In this document: positions 57,248 through 64,000 of the stretch, piece after piece
Layout of the letters: each line of letters starts with the position of its first letter
How positions within the stretch are numbered: the first letter of the stretch is position 1
NCBI GenBank assembly: GCA_000949895.1
Contig: JWIT01000005.1
Coordinates: 1 to 64,000, forward strand
Length of the DNA: 64,000 bases
DNA from: Agrobacterium arsenijevicii
GTDB taxonomy: Bacteria; Pseudomonadota; Alphaproteobacteria; Rhizobiales; Rhizobiaceae
Direction: 5' to 3'
Notes under the pieces: model-generated
What the model was told of the DNA's origin: nothing
What the model saw: only the letters and a program-made list of their open reading frames with translations
Databases searched by the model: none
Translations under genes and position numbers: made by a program

Positions 57248-57346
57248 ATCGGCCTGAAAATCGGAATCGATTTTCGACGGGAACGATGCGCAAATCAAAA
57301 GTGTCAGAGCCTCCCTGATCCATCCGAATGGACGCAGAGCGCTCTA
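57248..57346. repeat. Dispersed intergenic repeat, copy 2 (RIME-like)
   Basis: Same build as the element at 147-247: GAAAATCGGAATCGATTTTC, then GGGAACGATGCG, then a CATCCGAATGGACGCAGAGCGCTC end. It sits in the 280-base gap between the divergent GH10 and GT2 genes, upstream of both, where it could add promoter or RNA structure effects. Confidence 0.65.
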
Positions 57347-57502
57347 ATTCTCAAAACATAACATCTTGATCATGCCAAAAGGATATTAAAGATTTGCAAG
57401 GTTAACTGACGCTATACCACGTCACAATTGGCGCAAGCCGGCTTAATCCGGTAGTAACTTCACTGTGAGAATTGTTGACACGCCCCTGATGGAGTAAAAA
57501 TA

Positions 57503-58414
57503 TTGGTTTCCGTTTCGATTGTCATTCCCGTTCGCAACGGCGAGCGTTACATCGTGGAAGCGATCGAAAGCGTTTTGTTTCAGGGTAAAACCGTTTGCGA
57601 AGTGCTTGTCGTCGATGACGGCTCCACCGACACGACAGCGCAAAAGGTGGAAAGTTTCTCCGATCCGCGCGTAAAACTGCTTGCCCGACCGCAGGGGCGG
57701 CAGGGCGTTTCCGCCGTGCGCAATTTCGGCCTGTCGCAGGCGCGCGGCGAATGGACGATGTTCCTCGATGCCGACGACCGCGTGAAACCCGGCGCCATCG
57801 CAGCATTGTGCGCCGGTGTCTCCGGACCGGATGTCGTTGCCGTCTACGGCGATTACGAGCGCATTGACGAGAACGGCACCAAGATCGGCCGGCGCAACCT
57901 CATTCGTCGGCGGGAAAAACCTGATGGTTTCATCCTCCAGCCGCTTCTGGGCGGAAACTTCATCGTCAATGGCGGCATCATGCTGGTCAAGACCCGCGTC
58001 TTTCAGGATTTCGGCGGTTTCGACGAAACCTTGCGTTACGCGGAAGACTGGTATGGCTGGTGCCGGCTGGCCGCCGCCGGCCGTTTTGTCTATCTGCCGG
58101 GCCGCCATGTGCTGGATTACCGGGTGCACCGGACGAGCGTGATGATGAACCGCCTTCTGACTTTCCGGGATTGCGAACCGGCAATCGAGGCGGTGTTTTC
58201 CGATCCCGCCATCGTCGCCGCCATTCCCCCGCAGGAATTGCAGCGTCTTCGCCGCAAATCCGAAAACCACATGAATGCCTATACCGTGGCGCAGGCCTTT
58301 CGCGCCCGGCGTTATCGCGAGGCCTTCTCGGCACTTGCCGATACGTTTCTCAATCGCCCGCGCCAAAGCCTGCGCGCCGTCGTGTTTTCCGCCGCAGCGC
58401 TTGCCGGAATTTAG
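57503..58414 (+). CDS. GT2-family glycosyltransferase
   Basis: A 303-residue GT-A fold, family 2 transferase: VSIVIPVRNGERYIVEAIES, VVDDGSTD, the metal-binding FLDADDR and GGFDETLRYAEDWYGW, with DYRVHRTS near the end. Starts at TTG 57503 with GGAG eight bases upstream. Cytoplasmic; adds a sugar to a lipid-linked repeat unit. Next GT2 gene follows after eight bases. Confidence 0.87.
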   Translation: MVSVSIVIPVRNGERYIVEAIESVLFQGKTVCEVLVVDDGSTDTTAQKVESFSDPRVKLLARPQGRQGVSAVRNFGLSQARGEWTMFLDADDRVKPGAIAALCAGVSGPDVVAVYGDYERIDENGTKIGRRNLIRRREKPDGFILQPLLGGNFIVNGGIMLVKTRVFQDFGGFDETLRYAEDWYGWCRLAAAGRFVYLPGRHVLDYRVHRTSVMMNRLLTFRDCEPAIEAVFSDPAIVAAIPPQELQRLRRKSENHMNAYTVAQAFRARRYREAFSALADTFLNRPRQSLRAVVFSAAALAGI

Positions 58415-58422
58415 GAGTGTCC

Positions 58423-59367
58423 ATGTCCGAGATCATGCCGGAAGCGGTGGTATGCATTCCGAGTTTCCGCAGGCCGGAAGGTTTGCAAAAGACGCTCAAT
58501 TCGCTGGCGGCCCAGAAGGTCGATTTTCCCTTTGCCATCGTCGTGGTCGATAATGATGGCGTGGGCCAGGCGGGGCTGGCTGTCGCACGCGCATTTTTTG
58601 CCGAGAGCGGAATGACGGGCCAAACGCTGGTCGAGCCGACGCAGGGCAATTGTTACGCCATCAACACGGCGTTCCGCACCGCCCGGCAGAGCTACCCTAC
58701 CGCCCAGTGGTTCCTGATGATCGATGACGACGAGGCAGCCTCGCCCGTCTGGCTGGCTGAAATGGTCTCCGCCGCAAAATCCTTCGGCGTCGATATCGTC
58801 GGAGGGCCGGTCAACCGCGAATTCGATGCGCCGGCGCCGAAGGCTGTTCTGGAACATCCGCTGTTCGGCTCCATCGAGGCACCGACAGGCCCGGTCGATC
58901 AAATCCACGGATCGGGCAATTGCCTGATCTCAAAGCGGGTTTTCGAAACACTGGCGAAACCGGAATTCGACGTGCGGTTCAATTTCCTCGGCGGCGGCGA
59001 CATGGATTTTTTCACCCGCTGCCGCAAGGCGGGCTTCAAATTCGCCTGGAACGCCCAAGCCCTCATCATCGAATATGTACCGGAAAACCGCATGGCGCCG
59101 CGCTGGATCATGGAGCGCTCGCTTCGAACCGGCATCATCAATTACAGCATCGACCGCGCCCGCCGCCCGGGCCTCAAGGGCGGGCTGCTGCTGGCCGCCA
59201 AAAACGTCGTCAGCCTGTGCCTGTCGCTGGTCCGCGCCGTTTCCGCATTCCTGAAAACCGGGGCGCTGCTGCCCGCCACCCATCCGCCGCTGATGTCCAT
59301 CGGCCGCGTCATGGCAAGCCTCGGAATTACGCTCACGCCCTACAAGGCGCCGGCAAAAAAGGCCTGA
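58423..59367 (+). CDS. GT2-family glycosyltransferase
   Basis: A 314-residue GT2 enzyme: VVCIPSFRRPEGLQKTLNSL, VVDNDGVG, MIDDDEAASPVWLAEM (metal site), GSGNCLISKRVFETL and GGGDMDFFTRC (catalytic base region). ATG 58423 with AGGAG five bases before it is chosen over a longer upstream reading that runs inside the previous gene in another frame. A hydrophobic C-terminal helix may tether it to the membrane. Confidence 0.88.
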   Translation: MSEIMPEAVVCIPSFRRPEGLQKTLNSLAAQKVDFPFAIVVVDNDGVGQAGLAVARAFFAESGMTGQTLVEPTQGNCYAINTAFRTARQSYPTAQWFLMIDDDEAASPVWLAEMVSAAKSFGVDIVGGPVNREFDAPAPKAVLEHPLFGSIEAPTGPVDQIHGSGNCLISKRVFETLAKPEFDVRFNFLGGGDMDFFTRCRKAGFKFAWNAQALIIEYVPENRMAPRWIMERSLRTGIINYSIDRARRPGLKGGLLLAAKNVVSLCLSLVRAVSAFLKTGALLPATHPPLMSIGRVMASLGITLTPYKAPAKKA

Positions 59368-59401
59368 ACACGGGATCGTTCCGGCCACATGTCCCGGCTT
59401 C

Positions 59402-59650
59402 TCAGCTCAGGGTTTTTTCCCTGCGCAAAGAGATCGCATTCATAGGCCGCTTCTGGGAAACCAATGACGAAAAAACGGCTGCGAGAATGAGAAGCGGCAC
59501 AAGAACCGGCCAGAAGAAACAAAGGATGATACCGGTCACCCGGTAAAAGTCCCAATCCTTGTCGCGGCGGGCGCCTTCTATATAGGTCATGGCAAGAGAA
59601 GTAACGGTGCCAATCCCATATACGAAAAGAGAAATGGACGTAATCACCAT
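59402..59650 (-). CDS. Small two-helix membrane protein
   Basis: An 82-residue protein from ATG 59650, six bases after GAGG. Two membrane helices (TSISLFVYGIGTVTSLAM and ILCFFWPVLVPLLILAAV) flank a short charged loop (GARRDKDWDF); the C-terminus is basic. Unknown role; within the polysaccharide locus but opposite to the GT2 pair. Confidence 0.62.
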   Translation of the reverse strand: MVITSISLFVYGIGTVTSLAMTYIEGARRDKDWDFYRVTGIILCFFWPVLVPLLILAAVFSSLVSQKRPMNAISLRREKTLS

Positions 59651-59899
59651 CGCTGTCCTCAATATATTTCTGATTCGAATAAATTTGTAATATCGGCTCA
59701 GTGTAGCGCCGTTGCGCCCACTTGCAACGATTTTCGGCGGCGGGCGGCATCCGCTCAGTACGTTAGAACGGCCTCATGTAACGTAGCGCGATCCGACAAC
59801 CTCATGCATTGGCATATCCCGCTTGCATGATTCCGGCCCTGAACCGCAATGACGGCCAGAGGCAATTCTACAAAATTCAGCGGGAAATGTTCGCCGATC

Positions 59900-60742
59900 T
59901 CAGGCCTTGCCGGCCTTGAACCCGTAGCGGTGTTTCAGCAGCGAATATATGGCGATGGGATTGGTCAGCAGGTAGCGCTTGCCGAGACGCTTCGGCTCAA
60001 GCATGGCGCGATAGAGCCATTCCAGCCCCATATCCTGCATCCATTGCGGCGCCCTGCTGTTCTTGCCGGCGAGAAAATCGAACAGGCCGCCGCAGGTCTT
60101 GATCACCGCAACGCCGGAAAGCCTGTCGAGATTGCGCGAAACGAAACGTTGTTCCAGCGGTATGCCGAAGCCGACCCAGAGAATATCGGTCTTCGATGCG
60201 GCGATATCGGCGAGGATCGTCTCCTCGTCGCCTGGTTTGAAATAACCATTACGCCGCCCCGCAAAAACGAGGCGCGGATAGAGCTTTTGCATTTCCTCGA
60301 CCGCCGCGCGGTTCACCTCTTCGGAGCCGCCGAGGAAATAGAATCGCGTGCCGGTCTCTTCGGCCCGGCTGGCCACCGCATGCACGAGATCCGTCGTCGC
60401 CACACGTTCCCGAAGCGGCCTCAGGCAGAACTTGCGGGAAAAGATCACCAGCGACATGCCGTCGGCATGAATCTGGTCCGCCTGCCGCAGCAGGGTTTCG
60501 AATTCCTTGTCGTGGTGGCAAAGCGCGATGACCTGACCGTTCGCCGATGTCGAATAGAACGGCTTTGCGCCGGTCACACGTCCACGTTCCGCCCGCTGGA
60601 TAAAATCCTGCGCCGTCTCTTCAATGGTCGCGTCGGTGATGGGCAGAGCCGCAAGCGGAACAACCGGCCAGTGGTTGCCGGGCCTTTCCGCATCCGGGAC
60701 ATCTCTCCCTGTCATATTCTGTCCGGTGTCCAAGATAGGCAT
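59900..60742 (-). CDS. WecG/TagA/CpsF-family glycosyltransferase (GT26)
   Basis: A 280-residue GT26 transferase, which typically adds N-acetylmannosamine-type or other sugars to undecaprenyl-linked intermediates. Blocks: STSANGQVIAL, ADGMSLVIFSRKF, FYFLGGSEEVN, LWVGFGIPLEQRFV and GLEWLYRAMLEPKRLGKRYL. Likely start ATG 60742. Its substrate places it at an early step of repeat-unit synthesis on the inner leaflet. Confidence 0.85.
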   Translation of the reverse strand: MPILDTGQNMTGRDVPDAERPGNHWPVVPLAALPITDATIEETAQDFIQRAERGRVTGAKPFYSTSANGQVIALCHHDKEFETLLRQADQIHADGMSLVIFSRKFCLRPLRERVATTDLVHAVASRAEETGTRFYFLGGSEEVNRAAVEEMQKLYPRLVFAGRRNGYFKPGDEETILADIAASKTDILWVGFGIPLEQRFVSRNLDRLSGVAVIKTCGGLFDFLAGKNSRAPQWMQDMGLEWLYRAMLEPKRLGKRYLLTNPIAIYSLLKHRYGFKAGKA

Positions 60743-60954
60743 CGTTTCACTGTTATATTCACGCTTATGCTTAAGGTATAAGGCTTCAAACACTACGAAG
60801 AACTATCATTAATATTTTTATAAATCGCAGCTTGAAGCAAGCAATTATACGCCTGAAGGTTGAGTAAAGCCTACACTTCTCCTCCGCCCTATTCCGGTTT
60901 TCCAACCGATGGGTTAAGGAACGGCGAAACCACACCACAGAAAAGGTCCCGGCC

Positions 60955-61164
60955 ATGGAAACCATATCGATCGACAACCGCGGCGATTTCGGCCTTTGGG
61001 CAATCGAACGGGCAAAGGAAATCGTCGCCAACGAGGCGTCGGATCTGGCCGTCTCGGTCCGCGACGGCAACGAGACCGGCATTCGCGATGCGGGCAATGC
61101 GCTGGGTGCTGCCATCGCCGCCGCCCTGCTCGAGGTCTATGACGGCCTGATGTCCGAGGAATAA
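60955..61164 (+). CDS. Small hypothetical protein
   Basis: A 69-residue frame, METISIDNRGDFGLWAIE onward, mostly helical and acidic with an Ala-rich centre (GNALGAAIAAALLEV). AAAGG stands upstream of the ATG. It reads as a protein but I know no family; it lies between two minus-strand polysaccharide genes. Confidence 0.5.
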   Translation: METISIDNRGDFGLWAIERAKEIVANEASDLAVSVRDGNETGIRDAGNALGAAIAAALLEVYDGLMSEE

Positions 61165-61184
61165 GGCTCGCGCGGTCGTCGCCC

Positions 61185-62804
61185 TCAGGCGTAACGCTCC
61201 GCGTGGTCGTTCCTGCGCAGATAACGCAGAAGCCCAAGTGCTATTGCAATGCCAAGGCCAAGGAAAAGGCCGCCCATGCCGCCGGCGATCAGGAAGACCA
61301 GCTTGCCGGGCGGCCAGCTTCTGGAGTTGGGCGCCACCGGCTGCGAAATCACCCGGACGTTGGTAGAATCGATTGTCTGCTGCTCGGCAATCTGGCGCGA
61401 GCGGTTGAGATAGGTCTCGTAGATCGCCGCGGCCGAGTTGGCGTCACGCTCCAGATCGCGCAACCGCACCTGCGCCTCATTGTCGGTGAATACGTTGGCG
61501 CGTTCCGCCACAGCCTTCAACCGCAGGGCATCGAGCGAGGAGCGGGCCTCGGCGACATTGGTCTTGGCCGCCAGCAAGATCCGCTGCGCCTCATCCGCAA
61601 TGCCACGTTCCAGCATGTCGCGTTCCGCCCCTGCCGTCGCCAGACGCGGATGGCGGGCGCCATAGGTCAGTGTCATCGCCCCGATCTGCTGCTGCAGGGT
61701 ACTGTATTGGGCGCGAATGGTGTTCATGGTCTGGCTGTCGAAAATGGCGTCGCTCTGGGTGCGGTTCTGGGCAATCGCCGCCTGCATCTGCTTGAGGCGC
61801 GATTCCTCCTGAATGACGCGCTGCTGTGCGGCAAGAACCTGCGCATTCAGCTCACCGGACGCCAGATTACTGACCAGCTGGCCGTTATTCTCCTGCAGGC
61901 CGTTCTCACGGCGGAAATCAGCGACGCGCTTTTCGGCAACCGTCACGTTCTCGCGCATTTCCTCCAGCCGCTTCTTGAGATCGTCGACGATGCGCAGGCT
62001 GCTGTCGGAGGTCGTCTGGAACAGCTCGCTTTCGAAAGCCTTCACCATCGCCTTCGAGACCATCACGGATTTGTCCGGATCGTTGGTCCAGACAGCAAGC
62101 GTCACCACGAAGGAGCGCGGATCACGTTCCGCCGCCACCCGCTCGCCCAACGAGCGGAGCGCGCCGACCTTGTTGTCGCCATCTTCCGGCTTGGATGAAA
62201 AAAGCGCCTTCAGCCGCGCAAGCGGCGGCGGGGATATGAATTCCGGATCCTGATCGAGTTTCAGCTCGTCCACCACCCGCGCCAGCACGTTGCGCGAGGT
62301 GACGGTGCGCAGCTTGCTCTCCACCTCGAGAATCTGGGTGTCGCGCTGCTGGTTGGGCGAAAACACCCCGTCACTGACGACATTGAGGTTGGAGGGGTTA
62401 ACGACGATATCCGTATAGGCGGTATAACGTGGCGGCGTCATATAGGCATAGGCGAGTGCGGCGGCGACGCAGAGAATAATCGCAAGCACGATCCAGACGA
62501 TGCCGGAGCGCAGCCAGCCCAGCACCTCGTCCACGCCGATCCTGTCGATATATTTCAGGCCCGGCAGCGCAGCCACGAGACTGTTGCTTGGCGAAAGCGG
62601 TTTTGCGGGCTTCTCAGCCGGGGCAGGTTCGGGAACGGCAGCCGCCGGCTTCGGCTCAAGATGCTCTTTCAGCACCGTGCGCTCGAAAACCTCGTCCTCG
62701 TCCACCAGATCGTCCAGCAGGGAGCCGTGGGGTCTGGCGGCGGGCGCCGCTTTTTCATCCAGCGGACGTGTCTGCTTATGTCCCGCCTTTTGAAGCCTGT
62801 ACAT
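61185..62804 (-). CDS. GumC/Wzz-like polysaccharide co-polymerase
   Basis: A ~539-residue protein of the polysaccharide co-polymerase (PCP-2-like) type. A cytoplasmic N-terminal ~100 residues (Pro/Ala/Glu-rich) lead to TM1 (IVWIVLAIILCVAAALAYAY), a long periplasmic Wzz domain with coiled coils (residues ~270-480) and the C-terminal proline-rich TM2 (SWPPGKLVFLIAGG). No fused tyrosine kinase follows. It controls chain length or export of the polymer. ATG 62804 preferred over TTG 62816. Confidence 0.88.
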   Translation of the reverse strand: MYRLQKAGHKQTRPLDEKAAPAARPHGSLLDDLVDEDEVFERTVLKEHLEPKPAAAVPEPAPAEKPAKPLSPSNSLVAALPGLKYIDRIGVDEVLGWLRSGIVWIVLAIILCVAAALAYAYMTPPRYTAYTDIVVNPSNLNVVSDGVFSPNQQRDTQILEVESKLRTVTSRNVLARVVDELKLDQDPEFISPPPLARLKALFSSKPEDGDNKVGALRSLGERVAAERDPRSFVVTLAVWTNDPDKSVMVSKAMVKAFESELFQTTSDSSLRIVDDLKKRLEEMRENVTVAEKRVADFRRENGLQENNGQLVSNLASGELNAQVLAAQQRVIQEESRLKQMQAAIAQNRTQSDAIFDSQTMNTIRAQYSTLQQQIGAMTLTYGARHPRLATAGAERDMLERGIADEAQRILLAAKTNVAEARSSLDALRLKAVAERANVFTDNEAQVRLRDLERDANSAAAIYETYLNRSRQIAEQQTIDSTNVRVISQPVAPNSRSWPPGKLVFLIAGGMGGLFLGLGIAIALGLLRYLRRNDHAERYA

Positions 62805-63062
62805 CAGCCAATCCAACTTGAACGAACCACAAAAAAGGCCTGCAACAGATGGTCTTCATCGTCGCCAGAACCACTATTAACCGGCAAGTTTAAATATAAC
62901 GGGTGAATTTTAGGTTACCCGCGTCATTCCCGCCATCATCGCCTATTCGCCGCCGCCATGAAAGAGACGATTGACTTGAATGGATCGATACGGTTCTTTC
63001 TGGCGTTATATTTTTGTATTATCCATTTGAACCTCAAAGATTTTATCGAAACGGAGTTTGGC

Positions 63063-64000
63063 ATGAGCCTGAAATTTGGAACGAGCGGCCTTCGCGGCCT
63101 CTCTGTCGATCTGAAAGGAAAGGCCTCGGCCGTCTATGCTACCGCATTTGCAAGGCATCTTCTCACATCGGGTCAGGCAAAGGCGGGCGACCCCATCCTC
63201 GTGGCCCGCGATTTTCGCGATTCGAGCCCGGATGTTTCGGCAACCTGCATCGCTGCGCTGAAAAAGGCCGGTCTCACGCCGCTCGATTGCGGCACGGTGC
63301 CGACACCGGCGCTGGCGCTTTACGGACTTTCCCTGAAAGCCGGTGCGCTAATGATCACCGGTTCGCATATTCCGGCCGACCGAAACGGCATCAAGTTCTA
63401 CCGCCCGGACGGCGAAATCGACAAGCAGGACGAGACGGCGATTGCGACACTGGCAGCCGAAGTCGAGGCGGAAGGCATCAGCGACGAGGCCGCAACGGCG
63501 GAAGACCATTCCGCAATCGCAGCCGAACTCTTTTATGAACGCAACATCGCGCTGCTGCCGGAAAAGGCACTGTCGGGCCTGAAGATCGGCGTTTACCAGC
63601 ACAGCACGGTGGCACGCGATCTCTTCGTCGACGTTCTCGCCCATTATGGCGCTGACGTCGTGCCGCTCGGCCGTTCCGAGACCTTCATCCCGGTCGATAC
63701 CGAAGCGGTCTCGCCGGAAACGCTGGAGCTTCTCAAGACATGGGCGCCGCAGCACGGCCTCGACGCCATCGTTTCCGCCGATGGCGACGGAGATCGTCCG
63801 CTACTCGCCGATGAAAACGGCACGCCGCTACGCGGTGACCTGATCGGGCTTATCACTGCTAAGTTCCTCGATGCCGGTGTGGTCGTCACACCCGTCACCT
63901 CCAATTCCGGCATAGAAGCGAGCGGCTCGTTCGAGGTCATTCGCACAAAAGTCGGCTCGCCTTTCGTGATCGCCGGAATGGTGCAGGCACTCGCCGAAGG
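63063..64000 (+). CDS. Phosphomannomutase/phosphoglucomutase (partial, runs off window)
   Basis: The first 312 residues of an alpha-D-phosphohexomutase. The active serine is S101 in ITGSHIPADRNG and the metal loop is DGDGDRPLL (D240, D242, D244). KFGTSGLRG at the start is typical. ATG 63063 has GGAG six bases upstream. It supplies mannose-1-P or glucose-1-P for nucleotide-sugar synthesis, fitting the adjoining polysaccharide locus. The stop codon lies beyond the window. Confidence 0.88.
   Translation, partial: MSLKFGTSGLRGLSVDLKGKASAVYATAFARHLLTSGQAKAGDPILVARDFRDSSPDVSATCIAALKKAGLTPLDCGTVPTPALALYGLSLKAGALMITGSHIPADRNGIKFYRPDGEIDKQDETAIATLAAEVEAEGISDEAATAEDHSAIAAELFYERNIALLPEKALSGLKIGVYQHSTVARDLFVDVLAHYGADVVPLGRSETFIPVDTEAVSPETLELLKTWAPQHGLDAIVSADGDGDRPLLADENGTPLRGDLIGLITAKFLDAGVVVTPVTSNSGIEASGSFEVIRTKVGSPFVIAGMVQALAE

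Overview
The window looks like a piece of the main chromosome of an Agrobacterium/Rhizobium-group alphaproteobacterium, most likely Agrobacterium tumefaciens/fabrum. The diagnostic block is gbpR-chvE-gguA-gguB-gguC at 30.4-36.6 kb: the periplasmic sugar sensor that feeds VirA, its ABC transporter and its LysR regulator. GC-rich coding sequence, rhizobial-type palindromic intergenic repeats and Agrobacterium-type gene neighbours agree. No plasmid, phage, transposase or CRISPR is seen.

Layout. (1) 0.5-5.1 kb: urate hydroxylase puuD and guanine deaminase guaD, a TSUP permease and an LldD-like FMN dehydrogenase. (2) 5.3-8.3 kb: a TetR/SMR efflux pair, a D,D-carboxypeptidase with a SPOR domain and a YefM-YoeB toxin-antitoxin. 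(3) 8.4-12.1 kb, minus strand: puuE-uraD-[mntA-hepT]-allA-uraH-phosphoesterase. With puuD and guaD this covers guanine/urate to ureidoglycolate and glyoxylate (xanthine dehydrogenase and allantoicase must lie elsewhere). A second toxin-antitoxin module sits inside this operon. (4) 12.3-18.8 kb: a DUF1045 protein, a split MnmC system (an FAD oxidase divergent from MnmD) and a large soluble hybrid histidine kinase. (5) 19.3-24.2 kb: a DEAD-box helicase, two DMT exporters, DoxX and an L,D-transpeptidase lipoprotein. (6) 24.7-30.2 kb: an ATP-grasp/alpha-E/transglutaminase operon, a methyltransferase, two GNATs and a VOC protein. (7) 30.4-38.2 kb: ggu/chvE/gbpR, then a J-like protein, a small membrane protein and MarR. 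(8) 38.7-43.5 kb: tRNA-Arg(CCG) followed by a likely accessory islet (MerR/SDR, a broken zinc-ribbon gene, a solitary HsdR-N-like nuclease, small unknown proteins, PhzF). (9) 43.6-51.9 kb: a chemoreceptor, an FMN reductase/MFS pair behind a near-ideal SoxR-type promoter, and a polar amino-acid ABC transporter with a homocysteine S-methyltransferase. (10) 52.1-64 kb: a surface-polysaccharide locus (O-antigen ligase/polymerase, glycosyltransferases, a Tat-exported GH10 enzyme, a WecG-type transferase, a GumC-like co-polymerase and the start of a phosphomannomutase).

Most of the window is ordinary chromosome. The points that most deserve checking are the SoxR-type promoter at 47.8 kb, the MntA-HepT module inside the urate operon, the shared CATG start of the two MnmC halves, the islet next to the tRNA and the dispersed palindromic repeats. 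All functional calls come from reading motifs and context; no database search was run.
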